DNA of 64,000 nucleotides, from NCBI GenBank assembly GCA_030538115.1, contig JAUNUP010000010.1:56822-120821 (forward strand). Direction: 5' to 3'. The stretch is from Dermatophilus congolensis (GTDB lineage: Bacteria; Actinomycetota; Actinomycetes; Actinomycetales; Dermatophilaceae). The notes under the pieces were generated by a model that did no database searches, was not told the origin of the DNA, and saw only the letters and a program-made list of their open reading frames with translations. The position numbers and the translations under genes are program-made. Shown here piece after piece: positions 17,100 to 25,251 of this stretch (the first letter of the stretch is position 1; each line of letters begins with the position of its first letter).

Positions 17100-18779
17100 A
17101 TGGACGTCCGCCGGATCGCCCCCGGTCTCGGGGTTCTGCGTGGGTACGACCGCTCCTACCTGCGCGGAGACGTGCTGGGCGGGCTCACGGTGGCGGCCTA
17201 CGGCATCCCGCAGGTGATGGCGTATGCCGAGATCACCGGACTCCCGGCGGTGACAGGGCTCATGGCGATGATCGGGCCGCTGCTCGTCTACGTGCTGCTC
17301 GGCTCTTCTCGGCGCCTGTCGGTGGGGCCGGAGTCGACGACCGCCCTCATGACGGCGACGGCGGTGGCGCCGCTCATGGCCACCCTGCCCGAAGACCGCC
17401 GCAGCGACGCGACGGCGCTGCTCGCCCTCATGGTCGCCGCGGTCGCGTTCGCGGGATGGGCGTTGCGGCTCGGTTTTCTCGCCCGGCTGCTCAGCAAGCC
17501 GGTGCTCGTGGGCTATCTCGTCGGCATCTGCGTGCTGATGATCGTGAGCCAACTCGGCAAGGTGACCGGCCTGAAGGTCTCCGGAGACGGTCTGCCGGCG
17601 CAGGTGATGAGCGTCGCCCGGCAGTTCGGCTCCGTTCATGTGCCCACGGTGACGCTCGCCGGCGTGGTGGTGGTCGTGCTCTTCGCGCTGCGGCACTTCT
17701 TGCCGCGGTGGCCGGGCCCGCTGCTGGTCGTCGTGGGTGCGTCGGCGGCGGTGCACTTTCTCGACCTCCCGGTGCGCCTGACCGGCACCGTCGAGGGAGG
17801 CCTGCCGCTGCCGGGCCTGCCCGATGTCGGCGGCATCGACTGGACCGACCTCGTCGGCCCAGCCATCGCCATCGCGCTGGTCGGATACAGCGACAACGTG
17901 CTGACCTCGCGGGCCTTCGGCGACCGGCACGGCGACCAGATCGACCCCAACAGCGAGATGCTCGCACTGGGTGGCACGAACCTGCTCTCGGGGCTCTCCC
18001 ACGGTTTTCCGGTCAGCAGCAGCGGCAGCCGCACGGCCTTGGGCGACTCGATGGGCGTGCGGACGCAGGCTTTCTCCCTCGTCGCAGCGGCCACGATCGT
18101 TCTCGTGCTGCTGTTCGCGCGGCCCCTCATCGCCGAGATACCGACCGCGGCCCTCGGCGGACTGGTCGTGTACGCGGCGATCCGGCTCGTCGATCTGCCC
18201 GAGATCCGGCGGCTCGCCGCCTTCCGCACCTCCGAGGTCGTGCTCGCGGGCGTCACGGCAGTGGGCGTGGTTCTCACCGACGTGCTCGTGGGTATCGGTG
18301 TGGCGGTGGCCCTGTCGGCGATCGACCTGCTGCGCCGCATCGCCGACCCGCACGACGGCGTGCTCGGCTTCGTGCCCGGCCTGGCAGGCATGCACGACAT
18401 CGACGACCACCCGACGGCCACGACCGTGCCCGGACTGCTCATGTACCGCTACGACGCGCCCCTGTTCTTCGCCAACGCCGAGCACTTCGCGCTGAAGGCC
18501 CGCCACGAACTCACCCACGAGACAGCGCCGGTCAAGTGGTTCGTGCTCAATGCGGAGGCGATCAGCGAGATCGACCTCACGGCTTGCGACGAGCTCGAAC
18601 GCCTCCGCAGCGATCTCGAGGCCCAGGGCATCGTTTTCGGTCTGGCCCGCGTGAAGCACGAGCTGTTCGAGCAACTCGAGCGTGCGGGGTTCATCGACAA
18701 GGTCGGCCGTGACCACGTGTACGCGACCCTGCCCACGGCCGTCGCGGCCTACCGCGAGGCGACGGGCACCCCGGCCTGA
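17100..18779 (+). CDS. SulP-family anion transporter with STAS domain
   Basis: This 559-residue membrane protein has an N-terminal transmembrane domain of the SulP/SLC26 family with YLRGDVLGGLTVAAYGIPQVMAYA, AEITGLPAVTGL and a serine-rich GFPVSSSGSRTALGDSMG motif. A C-terminal cytoplasmic STAS domain (about residues 430-550) has LFFANAEHF and LNAEAISEIDLTACDELERL. Family members import sulfate, bicarbonate or dicarboxylates, usually with protons or sodium. No carbonic anhydrase or sulfate-assimilation genes are near, so the substrate is open. The ATG at 17100 begins the conserved region. Confidence 0.92.
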   Translation: MDVRRIAPGLGVLRGYDRSYLRGDVLGGLTVAAYGIPQVMAYAEITGLPAVTGLMAMIGPLLVYVLLGSSRRLSVGPESTTALMTATAVAPLMATLPEDRRSDATALLALMVAAVAFAGWALRLGFLARLLSKPVLVGYLVGICVLMIVSQLGKVTGLKVSGDGLPAQVMSVARQFGSVHVPTVTLAGVVVVVLFALRHFLPRWPGPLLVVVGASAAVHFLDLPVRLTGTVEGGLPLPGLPDVGGIDWTDLVGPAIAIALVGYSDNVLTSRAFGDRHGDQIDPNSEMLALGGTNLLSGLSHGFPVSSSGSRTALGDSMGVRTQAFSLVAAATIVLVLLFARPLIAEIPTAALGGLVVYAAIRLVDLPEIRRLAAFRTSEVVLAGVTAVGVVLTDVLVGIGVAVALSAIDLLRRIADPHDGVLGFVPGLAGMHDIDDHPTATTVPGLLMYRYDAPLFFANAEHFALKARHELTHETAPVKWFVLNAEAISEIDLTACDELERLRSDLEAQGIVFGLARVKHELFEQLERAGFIDKVGRDHVYATLPTAVAAYREATGTPA

Positions 18780-18876
18780 CGACGACGCCCGTGACGCCGC
18801 GGCCCGCTGATGCGGAGGCGCAACCCACGGTCTCCCGCCGCCTCCCGTCGAATCCGGCTCGGTCAGGCGCGCTCGG

Positions 18877-20005
18877 TCACCCGCCGTTGCGCTGCCTCGC
18901 CTGCTCCGTGAGCTCGCGCTTCTGCCGTTGGGTCCGGGCGAGGTCGGCGAGCCACTGGGCCTTGACCACGTCGACCTCGGCGAGTTCGACCTGGGCCTCG
19001 GCGAGTTCAACAGGGTCGTCCTCTCCGTCGAAGTCGACGGCCAGGCTCTTGCGGTGGGTCTCGACCACGTCGGCCAGGGCGCCCCGCACGTTGTCGCGGG
19101 TGGCTTCGAGCGAGGTCTCCAACGCCTTGACGCTCATCTGCTCCGCGAGGCGGGCCCTCATGTCGGCCGGGTCCCATTCGGGTTCGGGCCAGTCGAGTTC
19201 GAGGTCGATGAGCGTTCTCGTGAGGATCTCGATGACCGCGGAACGCGAGTACCACTTGCGGTCGGCGGGGATCACGTACCAGGGCGCGTGCTCGGTGGAG
19301 GTGCGCTCGAAGACGTCCTGGTAGGCGCGTTGGTAGTCGTCCCATTTCGCCTGGGTCGTCAGGTCGTTCTCGCTGAACTTCCAGTACTTGTCGGGGCGGT
19401 CGAGCCGTTCCATGAGCCGCACACCCTGCTCGTCGTGCGAGACCATGAGTGCGAACTTCAGCACCGTCGTGCCGGAGTCGACCAGCTCCTTCTCGAAGGC
19501 GTTGATCTCGTCGAACCGCGGCTCCCAGTCCTTCTTCGGGGCCAGGCGATCGACGCGCACGACCAACACGTCCTCGTAGTGGCTGCGGTCGAAGACTCCG
19601 ATCTTGCCCGGTGGCGGAAGCTTCTGCTTGATGCGCCAGAGGAAGTGGTGGGCGAGCTCCTCCTTCGTCGGCTTCCCGAACGACGCGAGCGCCACACCCT
19701 GCGGGTCGACCAGCGACATCACGTGCCACTCCGCCCTTGCCGGCGGTGTCGAGGCCCTGCACGATGCACAACACGGAGCGGGATCCGCCAGCCCGCCCCT
19801 CGGCGTACAGCCGCTCCTGCAGTTCGGAGAGCAGGGGCTCGCGGGCCTTCGCGAACGCCCGGCCGTCGGACTTCTTGCCCTTGAATCCGGGCTTGCCGCG
19901 CCGATCCATGTCGGCCAGCGAGAACTCCGGGCCCGCCTTGAGCACCTCGCGAGGGTCGCTCGTCCACGGGCTGTCTGAGTCGTTCGGGTTGCGTGCATCG
20001 GCCAT
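18877..20005 (-). pseudogene. PPK2-family polyphosphate:nucleotide phosphotransferase, frameshifted
   Basis: The gene starts at the ATG at 20005 (MADARNPNDSDS, preceded by GAAGGG) and reads to VQGLDTAGKGG, the Walker A motif of PPK2. The rest of a normal PPK2 (HVMSLVDPQGV, GKIGVFDRSHYEDVLVVRV, and DRPDKYWKFSENDL) is in another frame down to 18877. At 19726-19729 only four bases separate the GKGG codons from the HVM codons, where relatives have three residues, so about five bases are missing. Both halves are otherwise intact and without stops. Intact PPK2 enzymes use polyphosphate to phosphorylate nucleotides. This is either a recent inactivation or a sequencing error. Confidence 0.85.
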
Positions 20006-20099
20006 GGCTGCATCCCTTCGCTGGTCCGTCGCGGCGTCACGAATCCTTTGACGGTAACAAGAACTCCTCGTCAGGGCAGGTGTGCCGGCCTGGGGATGC

Positions 20100-21257
20100 C
20101 TACGCCAGGCGTCCGCGACGGGCCGGGGTCGGGGACATGTCGTGGCGCACCAGCTCGACTCGCGGGCGCAGGGCCTCCGCTGCGGCGACGGTGTGGAGGG
20201 TGGCGAGTTCCTCCACCAAGATCCGGGTGGGGGCGACGAGGATGAGCGAGCCGTTCTCGGCACCGGCCTCGACCTCGCGGGCGGGCATCCAGTGGGAGCG
20301 GTGGGCCTCGGTGGTCGTGTGGGCGAAGGTCTCCGCGACGGCGGGGTCGTGTACGGGGAGCAGGAAGAACCGCACGTCGAAGCGTTTGGGGTAGCCGATG
20401 GGGGTCTCCCAGTCGTCCCAGGGGATGAGGTGCGTCGGGTCGATGCGGGCGCCCGTCTCCTCCTCGACCTCCCGCATGGCGGTGGCCAACAGGGTGCGGG
20501 ACGCCGTCGCCCCGCCTCCGATGCGGTCGTGTGCGGTTCGGGCCCAGGCGTTCTCGTGGTCGGCGACGAGGTGCTGCGGGAGGTCGAGTGCCGCCCCGAG
20601 TTCTGCGTCGCCGGGGTCGATCCGGCCGCCGGGAAAGACGACGGCGTTGGGTACGAAGTCCATCGTTCCCACGCGGTGCTGCACGAACACCTCCAGGCCG
20701 TGTGGGCCGTCACGCACGGGAAGCACGCTCACGGCCGGGATCGGCGTGGGTGTGTCGACGATGCTGCGCCGCATGACGACCCGGCGCCCGCCGTCGTCGA
20801 GCCCGGCTGCGCGCTCGTGCTCGCGGATTGCTTCGAGCCCGGCCGGCAGCGGATCGGCGAGCACCTCGAAGCCCTGCCGCTCGTACCAGGGGGCGTTCCA
20901 GGGCATCTCGGCGAACGTGGTGAGGGTGATCTCGTCGCCGCCGCGGTCGGCGATGACGCCATACGCCGCCCGGAGGAGCCGGGAGCCGAGGCTGCGCCGC
21001 TGGAACTCGGGGCGCACCGCGAGGGCGTCGAGGTGGTAGCGGCCGTCGAGCGTGATGACGTGAGCGAACCCGACGGCGGGCTGGCCGATGACGAGCACGA
21101 TGCCGTTCGTTGCGCGGCTTTCGCCGGTCGGGGGCTCGCCCCAGGCGGAGGTGTCCATGTGCTCGGCGAACTGTGTGTCCGCCGCCGCCTCGATCTGCTG
21201 CACGAAGGCCAGATCCTCAGGTTCGGCGAAGCGTGCCGCGGTCAGACTGAGCGCCAT
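20100..21257 (-). CDS. GNAT acetyltransferase-NUDIX hydrolase fusion
   Basis: This 385-residue protein has two domains. Residues about 5-155 are GNAT, with YHLDALAVRPEFQRRSLGSR for the acetyl-CoA pyrophosphate loop and PWYERQGFEVL at the end. Residues about 170-385 are NUDIX, with NAVVFPGGRIDP and, after an insertion, LLATAMREVEEETGARI. A long insertion inside the Nudix box is typical of the NUDT19/CoA-diphosphatase-like group, so the second domain may cleave CoA or acyl-CoA. That would fit a fusion to an acetyl-CoA-using domain, but the link is an inference. It reads toward the PPK2 remnant and lies ten bases from the YhhN gene, which is upstream on the same strand. Confidence 0.85.
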   Translation of the reverse strand: MALSLTAARFAEPEDLAFVQQIEAAADTQFAEHMDTSAWGEPPTGESRATNGIVLVIGQPAVGFAHVITLDGRYHLDALAVRPEFQRRSLGSRLLRAAYGVIADRGGDEITLTTFAEMPWNAPWYERQGFEVLADPLPAGLEAIREHERAAGLDDGGRRVVMRRSIVDTPTPIPAVSVLPVRDGPHGLEVFVQHRVGTMDFVPNAVVFPGGRIDPGDAELGAALDLPQHLVADHENAWARTAHDRIGGGATASRTLLATAMREVEEETGARIDPTHLIPWDDWETPIGYPKRFDVRFFLLPVHDPAVAETFAHTTTEAHRSHWMPAREVEAGAENGSLILVAPTRILVEELATLHTVAAAEALRPRVELVRHDMSPTPARRGRLA

Positions 21258-21266
21258 CCGGGGAGC

Positions 21267-21950
21267 CTAGTCGGTGAGGTTGTTGCGCTGGTCGCGGGCG
21301 AGTACGCCGAGCACGATGAGTGCCTGCGCGATCGCGTACGTCGACATCACCCAGAATCCCTGGCCGGGCACGTTCCACCAGGGGGCGAAGGCGCCGAGGG
21401 CGATGATCGAATCGGAGACCATGAACAGGATCGCGCCGACCGCCGCCACCCGGTGCGCTCCGGTCGCCAGCGCGGCCATCAGTGCGATGAGCAGGGCGTA
21501 CGGCACGATCGCGGGGAGTAGCGGGCCGGCTCCGGGCGCGCACAGCACCACCATCAGCACGGCCGCGCCCAGGTAGGCGATCAGCCACGGCGACCGCAGA
21601 ACACTGCGGCGCCGGAACGGCCAGAACGCGACGGCGTACAGGGCCTGGGCGATCGCGAACATCGCCACGAGGACCAGGAACGATGTGATCCCGGGCTCGG
21701 TGCTGCCCACCGTGCCGCCGACGAAATGAGGCAGGGTGTCACCGAGCCACGAGAACCCCACCCCGGCGAGCACAAGCCTGCGCAATCGGGAGCGGGGAGG
21801 CGCGTCCGCCACGAACGCTGCGGCGAGCACGGGCATGAGCGCCCACTGACTCCACCGGGCGAGGTCGTCGGCACCCGCCACCTGCGCCCCGAGGTGCGCG
21901 GCGACGACCGCGCCGTACGCCCCGAACCCCACCTTCGCGAGCGGTCTCAT
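21267..21950 (-). CDS. YhhN/TMEM86-family membrane protein (lysoplasmalogenase-like)
   Basis: This 227-residue integral membrane protein has about eight predicted hydrophobic helices. Family markers are FSWLGDTLPHF and LFMVSDSIIALGAF, which supply the two conserved Asp residues thought to be catalytic. The human homologues hydrolyse the vinyl-ether bond of lysoplasmalogens; the bacterial substrate is not settled. I used the ATG at 21950 (MRPLAKVGFG). The gene ends ten bases before the start of the GNAT-NUDIX gene and is probably co-transcribed with it. Confidence 0.85.
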   Translation of the reverse strand: MRPLAKVGFGAYGAVVAAHLGAQVAGADDLARWSQWALMPVLAAAFVADAPPRSRLRRLVLAGVGFSWLGDTLPHFVGGTVGSTEPGITSFLVLVAMFAIAQALYAVAFWPFRRRSVLRSPWLIAYLGAAVLMVVLCAPGAGPLLPAIVPYALLIALMAALATGAHRVAAVGAILFMVSDSIIALGAFAPWWNVPGQGFWVMSTYAIAQALIVLGVLARDQRNNLTD

Positions 21951-22096
21951 ACCCCGATGGTGACACAAACCCGCAGGTAGACAAGGGAGCATGGCGTCGA
22001 CAGGGGCCACCGAGTGTTCGACCGAGGCGTCGAGTCAACCCAGGCGGCAACGCGTTCGAAGCCGACCATGCCCGTCGCGGGGCGCCCCGGGCTTAT

Positions 22097-22166
22097 GTAC
22101 CGCGGTTGGGGCGACTTCGGGCCTGCGGGGGCTTGAGAGAGGAGCCGGCCATGGCTACCGCGGTAC
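22097..22166. repeat. family C paired-palindrome element, copy 2 (70 bp)
   Basis: GTACCGCGGT starts at 22097 and ACCGCGGTAC starts at 22157, 60 bp apart. The inner sequence differs from copies 1 and 3. The element is 39 bp from copy 3, so this intergenic region (21951-22378) holds two elements back to back and no gene. Confidence 0.75.
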
Positions 22167-22204
22167 TGGTGACCGGCAGACGCGCCGAGATCGGCCGCCC
22201 AGCA

Positions 22205-22273
22205 GTACCGCGGTGGTGGAGCAACCGTCGCCTGACCTGTTCAGCTGCTCGGCGCGCACGTTGACCGCGGTAC
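22205..22273. repeat. family C paired-palindrome element, copy 3 (69 bp)
   Basis: GTACCGCGGTGGTGGAGCAA opens the element and GACCGCGGTACACAG closes it, with the sites 59 bp apart. Copy 1 opens with GTACCGCGGTGGTGGAACAA and closes with GACCGCGGTACATAG. The two share length, spacing and edge sequence. Confidence 0.82.
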
Positions 22274-22378
22274 ACAGGGTCACCGGGCGGCTTCCGTGTG
22301 CGGCGACCACCAGGTCGCCGGGGCGGGAAACCGCAGTGGGCCCACGTCACTGTCGGTTCTCGCGGTTAGCCTCCGGGC

Positions 22379-22786
22379 ATGACGTTGCGTTGGTACACCC
22401 TGGTCATCGACTGCATCGACATCGCCGCGCAGGCGCGCTGGTGGGCGGAGGTGCTCGACTGGAGGATCGTCTATGAAGACGAACACGAGGTCGCGGTGAT
22501 CCCGCGTGACATGAGCGAAGACCCGATCGACGACGTCGAGACGTGGCTGCGTACCGGCCCGGCGCTGGTATTCGTGCCGGTGCCAGAAGGCAAGGAGGTG
22601 AAGAACCGCCTCCACATCGACCTCGCCCCGCACATCGGCCAAGACCGCGAAGCGGAGATCGACCGCCTCCTCGCGATGGGCGCGACAAAAGTCAACGTGG
22701 GCCAGAACGAGAAAGACGTCACCTGGATTGTGTTGGCAGACCCAGAGGGCAACGAATTCTGCGTCCTATCGAGCCGCGACCGCTAG
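22379..22786 (+). CDS. VOC-superfamily protein
   Basis: This 135-residue protein of the VOC fold has LVIDCIDIAAQARWWAEVL at the N-terminus, a KNRLHIDLAP strand whose His is a likely metal ligand, and VLADPEGNEFCVLSS at the C-terminus. It is the type common in actinobacteria as single small genes annotated glyoxalase-like. The ATG at 22379 fits the fold start, but I see no strong ribosome-binding site. It stands alone behind the two family C elements. Confidence 0.85.
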   Translation: MTLRWYTLVIDCIDIAAQARWWAEVLDWRIVYEDEHEVAVIPRDMSEDPIDDVETWLRTGPALVFVPVPEGKEVKNRLHIDLAPHIGQDREAEIDRLLAMGATKVNVGQNEKDVTWIVLADPEGNEFCVLSSRDR

Positions 22787-22852
22787 CGAGTGGCCCCGGA
22801 GGGCTGGGGCGGCAGGCCCGTGCCGTGACGTTCGGCCGCCACATCTCCGGAT

Positions 22853-23524
22853 TCAGCTCTCGCCGAGGTAGAAGCGTCTCGTGCGGTCGGCTGCTGCTCT
22901 GGCTTCGGATTCTTCTGCGCCCGTGGAGATGTGGACTTCGGCCCAGACCTTGCTCGACTCCTCGATGAAGGCCCTGCCTTCGGGGGAGGCCACCCAGGAC
23001 TCTTCGTCGAGGCGCTCGCCCGTCAGCAGGTAGTGCTGGAGGGCGAACAGCACCGACTCCCAGCCCACGCCTCCCGCAGCAGGGCCGTAAGTTCGCCAAT
23101 GTTCGTCGGCGTCCGCGCTGCCGTTCGTGGCCGTGGTCGTGGCGTTCGCCGAACCGGGGTCGGGCATCGAGTTCGTGATGCTCACCTCGGTGCTGCCCGC
23201 CTTTGGCGAGATCCGCACGTCGATACGGGAGTGGTTGTCGCCGAAGTCCCAGTCGACGAGTATGCGCGACCTCGGTTCGCACGCATGGATTGTGCCGGAG
23301 GCGTTGCCCTCGAGCGCGAAATGCCCGCCCTCGCAGAGGTGTCCGGTGACCTCGCCGAGCCACGCGGCCAGCGGCTCCGGCATCGTGACGGCGTGCCAGA
23401 TCTCGTCGGGCGAGGCGGTCAGGGTCGCCTCCACGCTCACGGCCCGGCCGGGACCGCCCTCGAAAGGGTTCCAGCTCAGTGCACGACGGTGCACGTGGAA
23501 GTGGCTCGCCGTGCTCCCGTACAT
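22853..23524 (-). CDS. SRPBCC (START/AHSA1-like) domain protein
   Basis: This 223-residue protein has a START-like ligand-binding fold of the AHSA1 group: SVEATLTASPDEIWHAVTMPEPLAAWLG, then HFALEGNASGTIHACEPRSRILVDW, and a C-terminal helix with GVGWESVLFALQHYL. Such proteins bind hydrophobic ligands. The ATG at 23524 was chosen. It lies downstream of the MarR-type gene with a gap of about 70 bp, so co-transcription is possible. Confidence 0.82.
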   Translation of the reverse strand: MYGSTASHFHVHRRALSWNPFEGGPGRAVSVEATLTASPDEIWHAVTMPEPLAAWLGEVTGHLCEGGHFALEGNASGTIHACEPRSRILVDWDFGDNHSRIDVRISPKAGSTEVSITNSMPDPGSANATTTATNGSADADEHWRTYGPAAGGVGWESVLFALQHYLLTGERLDEESWVASPEGRAFIEESSKVWAEVHISTGAEESEARAAADRTRRFYLGES

Positions 23525-23596
23525 GGCCCGATCGTAGTGACGCGCCGGGGCCCGCGCACTGCCCAGGCGCATCACACGTCGTGCGCGATGAGATCA

Positions 23597-24127
23597 TCAG
23601 CGGCGCGCAGGCCCGGCGTGCGGTCGGTCTGCTCCTCGGGATTCGGTGTCCTGGCCTTCCCGGTAGCTGCGCGAGGCCGTCGTCAGGCGTGCGACGAGCG
23701 TCGCGAGGGTGGCGAGGTCTTCGGGGCCGAGTTCGGCGCCCACTGCGTCGGCCCAGGCGTGCTGGTCGGCGGCCATCGCGCGCACGGCCGCGTGCCCCTT
23801 CTCCGTGATCGTGAGCAGTTTCGCCCGTGCGTGGCGCGGGTTCTCGTGCCACTGCGCCCACCCCTTCTCCACGAGCAGGTCGGCGACGCGCTGCACGCTC
23901 TGCCGCGCGAGCCCGAGGCCGACGCGGCGGGCGATCTCGGCGACGGAAAGCGGCTCGCGCAGCACCGCGCCGAGCACCTGCCACCACGCGGGTGTCAGCC
24001 CGTGGGGTTTCGAGATCATCTCGGCAGCGGCGAGGAATTCGCCGTTGAGTTCGAAGACGGGCAGCACCAGCTCGGTGAGTGCGTCGCCCTCCGGGGTCCG
24101 CGGCTGAATCCGGGCCGGGTCAGCCAT
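23597..24127 (-). CDS. MarR-family transcriptional regulator
   Basis: This 176-residue winged-helix regulator has PAWWQVLGAVLREPLSVAEIARRVGLGLARQSVQRVADLLVEKGW for the helix-turn-helix and NPRHARAKLLTITEKGHAAV for the wing. The start overlaps the end of the DJ-1-like gene by eight bases, so the two are co-translated. Two perfect copies of a 16-bp palindrome at the promoter of that operon are the obvious binding sites, which suggests autoregulation. The ligand is unknown. Confidence 0.92.
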   Translation of the reverse strand: MADPARIQPRTPEGDALTELVLPVFELNGEFLAAAEMISKPHGLTPAWWQVLGAVLREPLSVAEIARRVGLGLARQSVQRVADLLVEKGWAQWHENPRHARAKLLTITEKGHAAVRAMAADQHAWADAVGAELGPEDLATLATLVARLTTASRSYREGQDTESRGADRPHAGPARR

Positions 24128-24758
24128 TCTGTAGCGCCTCCTGCGCGGCCATGAGGCGGTAGAAGGCCTGCTCGTCGTTGTCGCGGTAGACGCCGACCCA
24201 GTCGTCCACGTAGTCGGAGGGGTAGAGGCCGCTGACGCGGAACACCTCCGCGGAGAACTCGACCGGCCGCGTGCCGGAGGCCGTGGTGATGCCGCCGTCG
24301 GTGACGGCCGGCTCGGTGACGTACTTCTCGCCTCCGGCATAGCCGCTCATCTGCAGGAACACGGGTGCGTTGCTGGTGTGGCGGCGGTCGTCGAGGAGCC
24401 CGGCGCGGGCCAACGCAAACGTCGCGCCGCAGATCGCGGCGACGGGCACGTCGGCGTCGAGCATCCGGCGCACGGTGGCCAGGAGGTTGTCGTGGCCCTC
24501 CTGATACGTGTCGGCGCCGGGGATGACGAGGCATGCGGTGCTCTCGGGGCGGAGGTCGTCGAGGTCGACCTCCGGGGTGATCGGCAGCCCGCCCTTGCTG
24601 CTCACAGTGGTCGTGGTGTCGCCCGCGATGACGAGGCGACGGTGGCCGGGCCGCGTGTGCTGTGACTCGGCGAGCTGCGTGGTGATGTAGGCGTACTCCC
24701 AGTCGGCCATGGTGTCGGTCGCGTAGAGGACGACGTCGGTGCGGCTGTGGTTCGTCAT
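24120..24758 (-). CDS. DJ-1/PfpI-family glutamine-amidotransferase-like protein
   Basis: This 212-residue protein has the class I glutamine amidotransferase-like fold, with the nucleophile elbow AAICGATFALA (Cys110) and an upstream LVIPGADTYQ motif. It is similar to the putative intracellular protease/amidase group (YdeA-like). It is the first gene of a two-gene operon with a MarR repressor. The ATG is directly abutted by an operator palindrome, leaving no room for a ribosome-binding site, so the transcript is probably leaderless. Confidence 0.87.
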   Translation of the reverse strand: MTNHSRTDVVLYATDTMADWEYAYITTQLAESQHTRPGHRRLVIAGDTTTTVSSKGGLPITPEVDLDDLRPESTACLVIPGADTYQEGHDNLLATVRRMLDADVPVAAICGATFALARAGLLDDRRHTSNAPVFLQMSGYAGGEKYVTEPAVTDGGITTASGTRPVEFSAEVFRVSGLYPSDYVDDWVGVYRDNDEQAFYRLMAAQEALQNG

Positions 24759-24793
24759 GACAGGATGCTGTCATTGATGACAGGATGCTGTCA
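24758..24793 (-). promoter_or_regulatory. tandem MarR operators and promoter of the DJ-1/marR operon
   Basis: TGACAGGATGCTGTCA occurs at 24758-24773 and identically at 24778-24793. Each copy carries the inverted repeat TGACAG-N4-CTGTCA. Read on the minus strand, TTGACA in the outer copy is a good -35, and CAGCAT in the inner copy, 18 bp later, is a plausible -10. The ATG follows six bases on. Binding would cover the whole promoter, and transcription would begin at or next to the start codon. Confidence 0.8.
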
Positions 24794-24891
24794 ATAGTTT
24801 CTTCGGTCGGGTTAAGAGGCTTCCTCGTCGAGAGAGCTGCCATTGTCAAGGAGACCTAAGACTTCTCTCACTCAATATTCATCGAATCGTT

Positions 24892-25251
24892 ATGTCACGT
24901 AACGACATTGAAGTGATGCTCTCGCGTATTGCACTGCTTCTCGGTGTTCTTGCCGTGCCTGTGTTGTTGGCGCTCGCCAGCCAGGCACTTGCGACGAGCG
25001 CCGATCCGCCCGCTCTGCCCGAATCCACAGCCGCGGTCGCCACGGTTCCCGCCGTGCTCCCGAGTGCGGCGGGTGACGCGCCCGCTCCGCGCGTCACGGC
25101 CCCGAGTGCGAAATCGGCGACCTCCGCGTCCGGCCCCGCCTCAGGCGCCCCGCACGCGGTCGAGGTGCAGCCCCGCCAGATCGGCGACCCGGCAGACCTC
25201 GACGGTGACCGTGACGACGACGGAATCCCCGACGAGGAGGACGACCGATGA
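24892..25251 (+). CDS. small exported or membrane-anchored acidic protein
   Basis: This 119-residue protein has a hydrophobic segment at residues about 10-34 (ALLLGVLAVPVLLALASQAL) that is either a signal peptide or an anchor. An Ala/Pro/Ser-rich linker follows, and the C-terminus is an Asp-rich end, DLDGDRDDDGIPDEEDD, which looks like a thrombospondin type-3 calcium-binding loop. Similar small hydrophilic proteins lie next to sensor kinases in other actinobacteria. Its stop overlaps the start of the kinase gene (ATGA), so it is probably an accessory or ligand-presenting partner; that role is inferred. An ATG at 24916 is an alternative start. The start region is AT-rich and lacks a ribosome-binding site. 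Confidence 0.7.
   Translation: MSRNDIEVMLSRIALLLGVLAVPVLLALASQALATSADPPALPESTAAVATVPAVLPSAAGDAPAPRVTAPSAKSATSASGPASGAPHAVEVQPRQIGDPADLDGDRDDDGIPDEEDDR

Noticed and set aside
24887..24905. TCGTTA-N7-TAACGA over the start of the small acidic protein as an operator
   Set aside because: Six-base arms at this spacing are easily found by chance, and it overlaps coding sequence; kept only as a remark.
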